From Devosia equisanguinis (GTDB taxonomy: Bacteria > Pseudomonadota > Alphaproteobacteria > Rhizobiales > Devosiaceae): a stretch of DNA of 33,324 bases. Of the stretch, positions 23,985-31,642 are shown piece by piece. Under the pieces are notes generated by a model. It made no database searches. It saw only the letters and a program-made list of their open reading frames with translations, and was not told the DNA's origin. The translations under genes were made by a program, and so were the position numbers. The first letter of the stretch is position 1. Every line of letters begins with the position of its first letter. The DNA lies in assembly GCF_900631955.1 (NCBI RefSeq), contig NZ_UZWD01000014.1, forward strand, positions 1 through 33,324. Reading direction: 5' to 3'.

Positions 23985-24017
23985 CCGGCAACGCCTCAGG
24001 GTTTTTCGCCACCAGAC

Positions 24018-24047
24018 GCATCCATCCGTCCCGTTGGACCGTATATC
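24018..24047 (+). promoter_or_regulatory. Possible ECF-type promoter for the SDR gene
   Basis: GCATCC at 24018-24023, an 18-base spacer, then TATATC at 24042-24047. The spacing equals that of the two stronger promoters at 26550-26579 and 26639-26668 (TGATCC-N18-TAT), but the -35 agrees at only 4 of 6 bases. It lies 22 bases before the SDR start. Confidence 0.35.
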
Positions 24048-24068
24048 GGGAAAAGCGGAGACGAGATC

Positions 24069-24800
24069 ATGGCTGGCAGCAACGAGAAAATCTGGATCAT
24101 TGGCGGCAGTGCCGGCATCGGCGCCGCCTTGGCCGAAGCCTATGCCCAACGCGGCGCGACCCTGGTGCTCTCCGGCCGCGACCAGGCCGCCCTCGACCAG
24201 CAGGTGGCCAAACTGGGGCCCGGCCATAGTGGCGCCAAGGCCGATATCGGCGATCGGGAAAGCCTTGAGCGCGTGGCGAGCCAGTTCGGCCCATTCGAGC
24301 GGGTTATCGTCACCGCCGCCATCTACGATCCCGGCCCGGTCATGCAGGCCGATGCCGACAAGGCGGCAAAGATCTTCGCGACCAATCTCGGCGGCACGTT
24401 CAACGCGGTGCGCGCCGCCGTGCCCAGCCTGCGCCCAGGCGGGCAATTGGTGCTGTTCGGCTCGGCGGCGGCAATTTTCGGATTGCCCAATGGGCAGGTC
24501 TATTCGGCTACCAAGGCGGGCATCGTCAATCTGGCGCAAAGCCTGCGCAGCGAATTATGGCCGGGGGTCGATACGCGCCTGGTCACCCCCGGCTTCGTGC
24601 GCACCCGCCTGACCGATCAGAACACCTTTGCCATGCCGGCCATGCTGGAAGTGGACGATGCCGCCGCCCGCATCATCAAGGGGCTGGATGGCAAGCGCTT
24701 CGAAATCGCCTTTCCGCGCCGGCTGATCTGGCCGCTGCGGCTTCTGGCACGCCTGCCCCACGCCATCGCCTTTGCCCTGGCGGGCCGGCTCAAAGGGTGA
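24069..24800 (+). CDS. Short-chain dehydrogenase/reductase (SDR)
   Basis: This 243-aa NAD(P)-dependent oxidoreductase has the classical SDR pattern: cofactor motif GGSAGIG near residue 13, a downstream NLGGTF, catalytic Ser in FGSAAAI, and YSATK (Tyr, Lys) near residue 147. The C-terminus LARLPHAIAFALAGRL is hydrophobic and may associate with the membrane. Such SDRs occur in ChrR/ECF-controlled photooxidative stress loci next to FAD oxidoreductase and DUF1365 genes. It overlaps the convergent DUF2177 gene by 11 bases. The substrate is unknown. Confidence 0.92.
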   Translation: MAGSNEKIWIIGGSAGIGAALAEAYAQRGATLVLSGRDQAALDQQVAKLGPGHSGAKADIGDRESLERVASQFGPFERVIVTAAIYDPGPVMQADADKAAKIFATNLGGTFNAVRAAVPSLRPGGQLVLFGSAAAIFGLPNGQVYSATKAGIVNLAQSLRSELWPGVDTRLVTPGFVRTRLTDQNTFAMPAMLEVDDAAARIIKGLDGKRFEIAFPRRLIWPLRLLARLPHAIAFALAGRLKG

Positions 24801-25209
24801 AGCGCGCCACCCAATAGCCGGCCAGGGCCGAAATGCCGGTCAGGAACCCGCCCCACAGCACATCCACCAGGCTCACCTTCCAGGACCAGTCCTTGATGGT
24901 GGCCAGGTTGGTCATGTCATAGGTGCCATAGGCAATCAGTCCCAGTCCGATGCCGGCCAGGAGCGCCCAGAGCCAGGACTGGTGGTTGAGGGCCGGCAGC
25001 ACCGCGAAGAACACCACACCCACCACATAGAACAGATAGAACACCGCCGCTGGGACCAGGTTGGGCCGCTCCAGCAGCACATGCCCGATCTCGGACCGGT
25101 AAAACCCCAATGCGACGAAGGATAGCCAGACGAAATCCAGCGCGAAGAACACGACGGCCGACCCCACATAGGCGGCAATGAACGTCATCAGGGAATAACC
25201 GGCCAGCAT
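24790..25209 (-). CDS. DUF2177 family membrane protein
   Basis: This 139-aa protein has four transmembrane helices and the DUF2177 pattern: ALDFVWLSFVALGFYRSEIGHVL, PAAVFYLFYVVGVVFFAVLPAL, YGTYDMTNLATIKDW and DVLWGGFLTGISA. The function of the family is unknown, although it is often found with ChrR/ECF loci. GAGGAGGA four bases before the ATG at 25209 sets the start. It follows chrR after 10 bases, so it is in the sigma-factor operon, and ends overlapping the convergent SDR gene. Confidence 0.92.
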   Translation of the reverse strand: MLAGYSLMTFIAAYVGSAVVFFALDFVWLSFVALGFYRSEIGHVLLERPNLVPAAVFYLFYVVGVVFFAVLPALNHQSWLWALLAGIGLGLIAYGTYDMTNLATIKDWSWKVSLVDVLWGGFLTGISALAGYWVARFTL

Positions 25210-25219
25210 CGCGTCCTCC

Positions 25220-25870
25220 TCAAATCCCCAGGAATGGTTGAACCAGGCGCACCAGGCGACTGCTGAAGCGCAGCGGCGCATCGGTCACGGCGAGGCAGAT
25301 GCAATCCTCGTCCCTGTCCGCCACCGGCTGATGCGTCAGTTCGCCATCCGCCTCTTCGATATCGCCGGGGCCGAAATGATCGACCTCGTCGTGAAAACTG
25401 CCCGTCAGCACCAGGGTCAGCTCGCGCCCGCCATGGCTGTGCTCGGGCACCGGCTTGCCGGCAGGAATGCGCAGCAGCCTGACCTGGGTTTCCCGGTCGC
25501 CGGTAGGGATCAGCACCTGATGGGCCGTGCCGATATTGCGCCATTTGAGGGCGTCGATATCACCCACATAGCTGCGCAGCGGCTCGGGAATGACCGCATG
25601 AGCAGGGCGCTTGCGCGCGATCGGTGGCGCCACTTGCCTGGGTGCGTCATCGAGCCGTGCACGCATCCGCTCCCAGGCATTGGCAGGGCCCGCAACGGGG
25701 GCAATCGTGTCGATCAGCGCCCCACCGGCGGCTTCGGCCAGCGCCAGGCGCGCCCGGCAATCGGGGCACATGGCCAGGTGGCAGGCCACCGCAATGGACC
25801 AGCCCTCGGCCAGGTGGCCTGCGGCATATTCGACCAGCAGCTCGTCGCTCAAATGGTGTTTGATGCTCAT
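25220..25870 (-). CDS. chrR: ChrR-family zinc-binding anti-sigma factor with cupin domain
   Basis: This 216-aa anti-sigma factor should hold the ECF sigma inactive until singlet oxygen or organic peroxides are sensed. Zinc ligands in the N-terminal anti-sigma domain are His6, His31, Cys35 and Cys38, the same numbers as in Rhodobacter sphaeroides ChrR. A C-terminal cupin domain (about residues 105-195) carries His144, His146, Glu150 and His180. Its ATG overlaps the sigma-gene stop (ATGA), giving coupled translation. DUF2177 follows 10 bases later. Both metal sites appear intact, so a normal ChrR mechanism is expected. Confidence 0.94.
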   Translation of the reverse strand: MSIKHHLSDELLVEYAAGHLAEGWSIAVACHLAMCPDCRARLALAEAAGGALIDTIAPVAGPANAWERMRARLDDAPRQVAPPIARKRPAHAVIPEPLRSYVGDIDALKWRNIGTAHQVLIPTGDRETQVRLLRIPAGKPVPEHSHGGRELTLVLTGSFHDEVDHFGPGDIEEADGELTHQPVADRDEDCICLAVTDAPLRFSSRLVRLVQPFLGI

Positions 25871-26400
25871 CTCAAGCTCTCCAGCGCCGTTCTGAGGCGC
25901 CCGAAGGCCAGGCGGATTCTGGATTTGACCGTGCCGATCGGCAGGCCAAGCTCTTTGGCAATGGTGCTATGGGAAGCCTCTTCGAAAAAAGACAGGCGGA
26001 TAAGATCCACCTGCTCCTTGGGGAGGGTTGCGAGCGCCCGGTGCAAGGCGTCGTGGCTTTGCCTGTCTTCCATGACCCGCGCCGCGTCGGGCAGCGGTTC
26101 GCTGACAAAGGCAGGGTCTTCGGGATTGAATTCGGGCCGACGCTGCTTGCGCCAGGCATCGATCCAGATATTGCGGGCGATGGTGAAGATCCACGCCGAT
26201 GCCGGACCGCGCGCCGGATCGAACTGACCGGCCTTGCGCCAGATGGTCAGCATGGTTTCCTGCATCAGGTCTTCGGCAGCCTGGCCATTGCGCGTCAGTT
26301 TGAGCATATAGGCGCGGATGCGTGGACTATATTGTTCGAACAGCGCCTCGAAAGCGGCCATGTCGGCATGGGCTGCGATGGCCACCAGATAGGGTGCCAT
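25867..26400 (-). CDS. rpoE: ECF sigma factor, RpoE/ECF11-like partner of ChrR
   Basis: This sigma factor has region 2 (FEALFEQYSPRIRAYMLKL, EDLMQETMLTIWRKA, ASAWIFTIARNIWIDAWRK) and region 4 (LATLPKEQVDLIRLSFFEEASHSTIAKELGLPIGTVKSRIRLAFGRLR). It is the partner of ChrR and probably directs photooxidative stress genes. The start is uncertain: ATG 26400 gives 177 aa, close to family length; TTG 26445 with GGAAA upstream and ATG 26544 are alternatives. An in-frame ATG at 26583 lies upstream of the predicted promoter and is excluded. A self-directed promoter is at 26550-26579. Confidence 0.93.
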   Translation of the reverse strand: MAPYLVAIAAHADMAAFEALFEQYSPRIRAYMLKLTRNGQAAEDLMQETMLTIWRKAGQFDPARGPASAWIFTIARNIWIDAWRKQRRPEFNPEDPAFVSEPLPDAARVMEDRQSHDALHRALATLPKEQVDLIRLSFFEEASHSTIAKELGLPIGTVKSRIRLAFGRLRTALESLR

Positions 26401-26549
26401 ATCATCCGCCGGCGGCGTGAGGCCGCTGTCCTTGCTTGCTGTCAATGGCGGATTTCCATGCTGGGCGCGCGCCAAAGGGCGTCGGCGTTTCTTGAACGCG
26501 CTATCTTCGCATGTCCCGACCAGTGGGTAAATTGCCAGTGTCATGCCGG

Positions 26550-26579
26550 CTAATACGCCCCCTTTCGGCGGGCGGATCA
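26550..26579 (-). promoter_or_regulatory. ECF11-type promoter of the sigma/chrR operon
   Basis: Read on the minus strand: TGATCC (26579-26574), an 18-base spacer, TATTAG (26555-26550). TGATCC is the known -35 of RpoE/ChrR-type (ECF11) promoters in Rhodobacter. It implies autoregulation and a start near 26543, so the translation start must be at or beyond 26544. Confidence 0.7.
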
Positions 26580-26638
26580 CCACAGACCAGCGAAAATCTT
26601 GTCAGCGGCAATGGCGGCAAAAGAATTCGGCCCGGACA

Positions 26639-26668
26639 TGATCCGAAAGCGCGTCTCGCGCGTATCTA
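26639..26668 (+). promoter_or_regulatory. ECF11-type promoter of the FAD oxidoreductase-DUF1365 operon
   Basis: TGATCC (26639-26644), an 18-base spacer, TATCTA (26663-26668), 25 bases before the ATG at 26694. It has the same -35 and the same spacer length as the divergent promoter of the sigma gene. Confidence 0.7.
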
Positions 26669-26693
26669 CTGCAAAGAAACCGGGACTAGATAG

Positions 26694-28037
26694 ATGTTTC
26701 AATCGCCAGAGCCGTTCAACCGCTCCGTGCCGCCGCGCCAGCGCATTGCCGTCATCGGCAGCGGCGTTTCCGGGCTGTCGGCCGCCTGGCAATTGTCCAA
26801 GACGGCCGATGTCGTGCTCTATGAAGCCGATGCGCGCCTGGGTGGCCATGCCAACACCATTGACGTTGACGGCACGGGTCCGGTCGATACCGGCTTCATC
26901 GTCTATAACAACGCCAATTACCCCAATTTCCAGGCCATGCTCGCCCATCTCGGCGTCGATAGCGTGGCCACCGAAATGTCGTTCTCGGCCTCGCTGGAAC
27001 AGGGCAATTTCGAATATTGCGGCGAAGGCCTCTCCGGCATGCTGGCCCAGCGTCGTAATGCTTTCCGACCGCGCTTCTGGAGCCTGCTCCGCGATCTCAT
27101 CCGCTTCTACCGCGAAGCCCCCGATGTCCTTGATCAGCCCGACATGCGCGGCCTGACGCTGGACGAATATCTGCGCATGCAGCGCTATTCGCGATCCTTC
27201 GTCGAGGGCCACCTGCTGCCCATGGCCGCGGCGATCTGGTCGTCCACCGCCGAGGATATTCGCGCCTATCCGCTCTTTGCCTTCGTGCGCTTCTTCGAAA
27301 GCCACGGCCTGCTCAAGCTGACCGCCCGTCCGCTCTGGCGCACCGTCACCGGCGGCAGCCGTGCCTATATCGGGGCGCTGATGAACCAGTTCTCAGGCGA
27401 AGTGCGCCTCTCGAGCCCGGTGACCTCGGTCGAGCGCGATGCCACCGGGGTGACCATACGCGACGGCAAGGGCAATACCGACCGCTTCGACCAGATCCTG
27501 ATCGCCGCCCATGCCGACCAGGCCCTGAAAATGCTCGACAAGCCGACTGCGCTCGAAAGCGAATTGCTCGGGGCCTTCGAATATACCCGCAATATTGCGG
27601 TGCTGCACAGCGATGCCAGCTATATGCCGCGCCGTCGCAAGGTCTGGTGCTGCTGGAACTACATCGCCATGGGCGAGGAGAAGGAGGCCCCGCTCTGCGT
27701 CAGCTACTGGATGAACAAGCTGCAGCACCTGCCCGGGCGCGATCTCTTCGTTACCCTCAACCCGCCGGGCAATCCGGAGGGTGAAGTGGCCCGCTTCGAC
27801 TATACCCATCCCCTTTTCAACACCCGCGCCATCGAAGCGCAGGAAAATCTCTGGCGCCTGCAGGGTCAGAACCGCACCTGGTATTGCGGCGCCTATTTCG
27901 GCCGTGGTTTCCATGAGGATGGTCTGCAGGCTGGCTTGGCCGCCGCCGAGGACATGGGCGCACCCGCCCGCCCCTGGATGCTGGCCAATCCTTCGAACCG
28001 CATCACCCTAGCCCCCATCCCGGCGATGGTCGCGTGA
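26694..28037 (+). CDS. FAD-dependent oxidoreductase (COG2907-type, NAD(P)-binding amine-oxidase-like)
   Basis: This 447-aa flavoprotein has an N-terminal dinucleotide fold (IAVIGSGVSGLSAAW) with ELYE-type acidic residue (VVLYEADARLGGH), then VDTGFIVYNNANYPNF and a C-terminal YCGAYFGRGFHEDGLQAGLAAAE. Genes of this type, with DUF1365 and usually a cyclopropane-fatty-acid synthase, form a conserved module of ChrR/ECF regulons linked to lipid changes under singlet oxygen. Here no such synthase follows. GTGA overlap couples it to the DUF1365 gene. An ECF-type promoter is just upstream. Confidence 0.92.
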   Translation: MFQSPEPFNRSVPPRQRIAVIGSGVSGLSAAWQLSKTADVVLYEADARLGGHANTIDVDGTGPVDTGFIVYNNANYPNFQAMLAHLGVDSVATEMSFSASLEQGNFEYCGEGLSGMLAQRRNAFRPRFWSLLRDLIRFYREAPDVLDQPDMRGLTLDEYLRMQRYSRSFVEGHLLPMAAAIWSSTAEDIRAYPLFAFVRFFESHGLLKLTARPLWRTVTGGSRAYIGALMNQFSGEVRLSSPVTSVERDATGVTIRDGKGNTDRFDQILIAAHADQALKMLDKPTALESELLGAFEYTRNIAVLHSDASYMPRRRKVWCCWNYIAMGEEKEAPLCVSYWMNKLQHLPGRDLFVTLNPPGNPEGEVARFDYTHPLFNTRAIEAQENLWRLQGQNRTWYCGAYFGRGFHEDGLQAGLAAAEDMGAPARPWMLANPSNRITLAPIPAMVA

Positions 28038-28762
28038 CCACCGCCTCGGCCATCTATGTCGGCCATGTGGTGCACCAGCGGCATCGGCCCAAAAAGCACG
28101 CGCTGCGCTATCGCGTGTTCTCGCTGCTGATCGATCTCGACGACTTGCCTCGGCTCAACCAGCTGCGCCTCTTCGGGCACAACCGGCCTTCTCTGTTCTC
28201 GTTTCGCGATGCCGATCACGGCCATGGCCAGACGCCTCGCGACTGGGTGTTCGCCCAGCTGCGCGCGCATGGCCTGCCCGAACCAACCAGCATTCGCCTG
28301 CTCTGCTATCCGCGCATCCTTGGCTACGTGTTCAATCCCCTGACCGTCTGGTTCTGCGCCGATGCCGCGGGCAAGAGCATCGCCACCATCTACGAGGTGC
28401 ACAACACCTTCGGCGAGCGCCACACCTATGTGCTGCCGGCGGGCGCCGAGCAGACATGCAGCAAGACCTTTTACGTCTCCCCCTTCATCGGCATGGATTG
28501 CCAATATGCCTTCTCCATCCTCGAACCGGGCGAGAAGGTGCGGGTGGCCATCGACGAGACGGAAAAAGGCGAGCGGCTTCTGTACGCCGCCTTTGCCGGC
28601 AAGCGGCACGAGTTCACCGACAGAACCCTGTTTGGCCTCTTCTTCAGCCATCCACTGATGACGCTGAAGGTGACCCTGGGCATTCACTGGGAAGCGCTGC
28701 GCCTCCTGCTCAAGGGGATAAAATTCCACCCGCACCGGCCCAAGAATTCGCCTTCGGCCTAA
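28034..28762 (+). CDS. DUF1365 family protein
   Basis: This 242-aa protein shows the DUF1365 pattern: IYVGHVVHQRHRPKKHALRYRVF at the start, LLCYPRILGYVFNPLTVWFC, EVHNTFGERHTY, KTFYVSPFI, and the C-terminal HPLMTLKVTLGIHWEALRLLLKG. The start is GTG 28034, sharing bases with the stop of the FAD oxidoreductase gene. Function is unknown but constant linkage to a FAD oxidoreductase and cyclopropane-fatty-acid synthase suggests fatty-acid or lipid modification; here it is expected to act with the flavoprotein upstream. Confidence 0.93.
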   Translation: MTTASAIYVGHVVHQRHRPKKHALRYRVFSLLIDLDDLPRLNQLRLFGHNRPSLFSFRDADHGHGQTPRDWVFAQLRAHGLPEPTSIRLLCYPRILGYVFNPLTVWFCADAAGKSIATIYEVHNTFGERHTYVLPAGAEQTCSKTFYVSPFIGMDCQYAFSILEPGEKVRVAIDETEKGERLLYAAFAGKRHEFTDRTLFGLFFSHPLMTLKVTLGIHWEALRLLLKGIKFHPHRPKNSPSA

Positions 28763-28864
28763 AAGGACGGTGGGCGCTGCGACAACGTAGTGCAGTCCAA
28801 CACCATTGTACTTGGCCACAATCAGGCCGATCTTGATGTCAGAAATGTCACGGTCAGGACTGCC

Positions 28865-29293
28865 ATGCGCCTCACCCAGTTCACCGACTATGCGCTGCGC
28901 CTGTTGATCTATGCCGCCACAAATGGCGAGCGCCTCGTCACCATTGAAGAGGCCTCCGACGTCTATGGCATTTCCCGCAACCACCTGATGAAGGTCGCCA
29001 ATCTTCTGACACGCGAAGGCTATCTGCGCGCCGTGCGCGGTCGCTCCGGCGGCTTGACCCTGGCCCGACCCGCCACCGAGATCAATCTGGGCGCAGTGGT
29101 GCGCGCCACCGAGCCCGATTTCGCCATGGTCGAATGCTTCGCCGCCGACAACCGCTGCCGCATCACCCCCGGCTGCCGCCTCAAGACCATCCTGAACCGC
29201 GCGCTCAAGGCCTTCATCGCCGAACTCGACCAACACAGCCTCGCCGACCTCGCCGTCGACCCCGCACTCTTCGGCATCGAACACTCAGCCTGA
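28865..29293 (+). CDS. nsrR: Rrf2-family regulator NsrR (NO-sensing Fe-S repressor)
   Basis: This 142-aa Rrf2 regulator has an N-terminal winged helix (MRLTQFTDYALRLLIY, ISRNHLMKVANLL, VRGRSGGLTLAR) and three cysteines Cys91, Cys98 and Cys104 in ECFAADNRCRITPGCRLK for an Fe-S cluster. Asp8, a cluster ligand in NsrR, is conserved. The sequence closely resembles NsrR of Escherichia coli around the third Cys (ITPGCRLK) and the ending LADLAVD. NO destroys the cluster and relieves repression. AGGA before the ATG sets the start; the upstream in-frame GTG at 28790 is disfavoured. A matching operator is in the nirK promoter. Confidence 0.93.
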   Translation: MRLTQFTDYALRLLIYAATNGERLVTIEEASDVYGISRNHLMKVANLLTREGYLRAVRGRSGGLTLARPATEINLGAVVRATEPDFAMVECFAADNRCRITPGCRLKTILNRALKAFIAELDQHSLADLAVDPALFGIEHSA

Positions 29294-29350
29294 CCACCGC
29301 CGCACTCCACCGCCTGGCCTTGAAAATGCGTTGCGATCCTGGCTTCTGCC

Positions 29351-29375
29351 CTTCACTCTCCAAAAGGTGAGGAAG
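29351..29375. terminator. Hairpin after nsrR, possible terminator
   Basis: CTTCACTCTCC, AAAA, GGTGAGGAAG forms a bulged stem (CTTC/GAAG, CTC/GAG, CC/GG) about 58 bases after the nsrR stop. There is no T-run, so efficient termination is uncertain. It adjoins the repeat at 29386-29480; together they fill the 216-bp gap between nsrR and the convergent tyrA gene. Confidence 0.4.
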
Positions 29376-29385
29376 GCGCGCCTCC

Positions 29386-29480
29386 CCTAGAGCTTTCACG
29401 TTCTGGTTGATGCGGCTCCATCGCCCCTCCCCCTTGAGGAAAGGGAGGCAAAAGAGGCCTGAGTGCACCTCAGTTTGCAA
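29386..29480 (-). repeat. Intergenic repeat, second full copy
   Basis: The reverse complement matches 8118-8211 over about 90 bases, including ATCAACCAGAACGT, TGAGGTG, CTCTTT and GCTCTAG. The centre is a strong hairpin, CCTCCCCCTTGAGGAAAGGGAGG. It lies between the convergent nsrR and tyrA genes. No ORF of note is inside. Confidence 0.75.
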
Positions 29481-29509
29481 TGGTCCAGGCAAAGCCCGAA
29501 CCCGCGGCC

Positions 29510-30481
29510 TCAGGCGTCGTCGCCGCCGCCGTGGTCGCGAACTGGGGTGGGTTCGGGGGTGGGGGGCTGTTCGTGGGGGCGGCCGAAATCGGCGGCGGCG
29601 GTTTCCTGGCCGGCATTGATGATCGAGCGGCGGATGGCGCGGGTGCGGGTGAACAGGGCTTCGAGCGCCGGGCCGTCGCCGGTGCGCACCGCCCGTTGCA
29701 GCCGTGACAGGTCTTCATTGAAGCGGCCGAGCATTTCCAGCACCGCATCACGATTGGTGAGGAACACGTCGCGCCACATCACCGGATCGGAGGCGGCGAT
29801 ACGGGTGAAGTCACGGAAGCCCGAGGCAGAAAACTTGATCACCTCGGACTTGGTATCGGCTTCGAGATCGGCCACCGTGCCCACGATATTGTAGGCGATG
29901 AGGTGCGGAATATGGCTGGTAATGGCCAGCACCATGTCGTGATGGGCTGCATCCATGCATTCCACCATCGAGCCCATGGCCTGCCAGAAGCCGACGAGCC
30001 TGTCAGTCGCCGCCTGCGGCACGCCGGCGGTGGGGGTGAGGACGCACCAGCGCCCCGCAAACAGTTCGGCAAAGCCGGCCGAGGGGCCGGAATGCTCGGT
30101 GCCGGCAATGGGGTGGCCGGGAATGAAATGCACCCCGGCAGGCACATGCGGGCCGACGACCTTGACCACATGCTCCTTGACGGAGCCGACATCGGAGACG
30201 ATGGCGCCCGGCTCCAGTGCCGGCGCGATGGCTTCGGCCAGCGCCGCATAGGCCCCGACCGGGGCGCAGAGAATGACGAGATCGGCGCCGCGCACCGCTT
30301 CGGCGGCGTCGAGCGTGTAGATATCGCCCAGGTTCAATTCCCGGGCTTCATCGAGCGTTTCCTGGCGCCGTGTGGCGATGGAGATCACTTCCACCAGCCC
30401 CTGCCGCCGCGCCGCCAGGGCAATAGAGGAGCCGATGAGACCGATGCCGATAAGGGCGAGCTTCTTAAAATGTGCGCTCAT
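29510..30481 (-). CDS. tyrA: Prephenate/arogenate dehydrogenase family protein (TyrA/TyrC)
   Basis: This 323-aa enzyme oxidatively decarboxylates prephenate or arogenate in tyrosine biosynthesis. An N-terminal NAD site GIGLIGSSIALAAR, the SDVGSVKEHV motif, FIPGHPIAGTEHSGP and the catalytic/substrate HDMVLAITSHIPHLIAYN are conserved. The C-terminal tail of about 25 residues (PHEQPPTPEPTPVRD) is charged and P-rich and poorly conserved; no ACT domain is present. It overlaps hisC by ATGA, a common pair in alphaproteobacteria. Confidence 0.94.
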   Translation of the reverse strand: MSAHFKKLALIGIGLIGSSIALAARRQGLVEVISIATRRQETLDEARELNLGDIYTLDAAEAVRGADLVILCAPVGAYAALAEAIAPALEPGAIVSDVGSVKEHVVKVVGPHVPAGVHFIPGHPIAGTEHSGPSAGFAELFAGRWCVLTPTAGVPQAATDRLVGFWQAMGSMVECMDAAHHDMVLAITSHIPHLIAYNIVGTVADLEADTKSEVIKFSASGFRDFTRIAASDPVMWRDVFLTNRDAVLEMLGRFNEDLSRLQRAVRTGDGPALEALFTRTRAIRRSIINAGQETAAADFGRPHEQPPTPEPTPVRDHGGGDDA

Positions 30482-31572
30482 TGTGCGCCCCCGAATGCCT
30501 TGAGCACCTTGGCGACGCCCTGCATGGCCGCCTCCGGTCCGATGGAAATGCGCAGCCCATTGGCAATGCCATAGGAGGCGCCGATTTCCCGCACGATATA
30601 GCCGGCCTCGACCAGGGTCTTAAACGCCGCTGCGGCAATCTCGGGGGTGTCGAACAGCACCATAACGAAATTGGCCTGGCTGGGGATGACGCGCATGGCG
30701 TTGGAGTGGAGCTCGGCGGTGAGCCAGTCGCGCCATCTGGCATTGAAGTCGCACAAGGCCTGGGTGAAGGCGACGTCACGCGTGGCGGCGGCCCCGGCCA
30801 GTTGCGCCGGCAGATTGACATTGAACGGGCCGCGAATGCGGTTGATGGCGTCGACCACATGGTCGGGCCCCACCATCCAGCCGATGCGCGCCGCCGCCAG
30901 GCCCATCTTGGAGAAGGTGCGCACCATGACGACATTCTGATGCGCGCCGACCAGATCGAGCCCCACCGAATAGTCAGCGGCCGTCACATATTCGGCATAG
31001 GCACTGTCGATGACGAGCAGGATATCGGGGCGGAGACCGGCATGCAGCCGCGCCACCTCGTCTGCATTGAGATAGGTGCCGGTGGGATTGTTGGGATTGG
31101 CCAGCCAGACCACCTTGGTGCGGGGCGTTACCGCCGCCAGCAGCGCATCGACATCGGCGCAATAGTCACGCTCGTCGACCATGATAATCTGGGCGCCGGT
31201 CGCCCTGGTGATGATCGGATAGACCGAAAAACCGTAGCGGTTCATCACCGCTTCGTCGCCCTCGCCGAGATAGACTTGTGCCAACAGGTGCAAGAGATCA
31301 TCCGAGCCATTGCCGCAGACGATGCTATCGGGATTGACGCCATGCACTTCGCCCAGCGCCTCGCGCAGCAGCCGCGACGTGCCCTCGGGATAGATTTCGA
31401 GCTTTTCGGCGGCGGCGGCAAAGGCGGCGATCGCCTTGGGGCTGGCGCCGAGCGGGGATTCATTGGCCGAGAGCTTGATCGCATTGCTGCCCGGCTTGCC
31501 GGACTTGCCCGGCATATAGGGCGCAATATCGAGAATACCGGGCTGCGGTGTGGGGCGGACGGTTTCGGACAT
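30478..31572 (-). CDS. hisC: Histidinol-phosphate/aromatic aminotransferase HisC
   Basis: This 364-aa PLP-dependent class I/II aminotransferase makes histidinol phosphate and, when beside tyrA, often also acts on aromatic amino acid precursors. Motifs: LSANESPLGASP near residue 35, YPEGTSRLLREAL, GNGSDDLLHLL, NPNNPTGTY, DSAYAEYV, and the PLP Lys in TFSKMGLAAARIG. The ATG at 31572 (MSETVRPTPQPG) is chosen; the longer in-frame ATG at 31743 adds an Arg-rich non-homologous tail. It ends overlapping tyrA. Confidence 0.95.
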   Translation of the reverse strand: MSETVRPTPQPGILDIAPYMPGKSGKPGSNAIKLSANESPLGASPKAIAAFAAAAEKLEIYPEGTSRLLREALGEVHGVNPDSIVCGNGSDDLLHLLAQVYLGEGDEAVMNRYGFSVYPIITRATGAQIIMVDERDYCADVDALLAAVTPRTKVVWLANPNNPTGTYLNADEVARLHAGLRPDILLVIDSAYAEYVTAADYSVGLDLVGAHQNVVMVRTFSKMGLAAARIGWMVGPDHVVDAINRIRGPFNVNLPAQLAGAAATRDVAFTQALCDFNARWRDWLTAELHSNAMRVIPSQANFVMVLFDTPEIAAAAFKTLVEAGYIVREIGASYGIANGLRISIGPEAAMQGVAKVLKAFGGAQ

Positions 31573-31642
31573 GATGGTCTTCGCGAAAGGGCAGGGAAAG
31601 CCGCGCGGACCATAGTGAAACCGCGCCCTAAAGGCAAAGCCT

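Noticed and set aside
26583..26694. Long N-terminal extension of the ECF sigma gene from ATG 26583
   Set aside because: That ATG lies upstream of the predicted -35/-10 of its own promoter, and the extension has no similarity to sigma region 2.
28818..28850. Possible NsrR autoregulatory site before nsrR (GATGTCAGAAATGTCA)
   Set aside because: The two ATG-containing halves are at the wrong spacing for the 11-1-11 NsrR palindrome.
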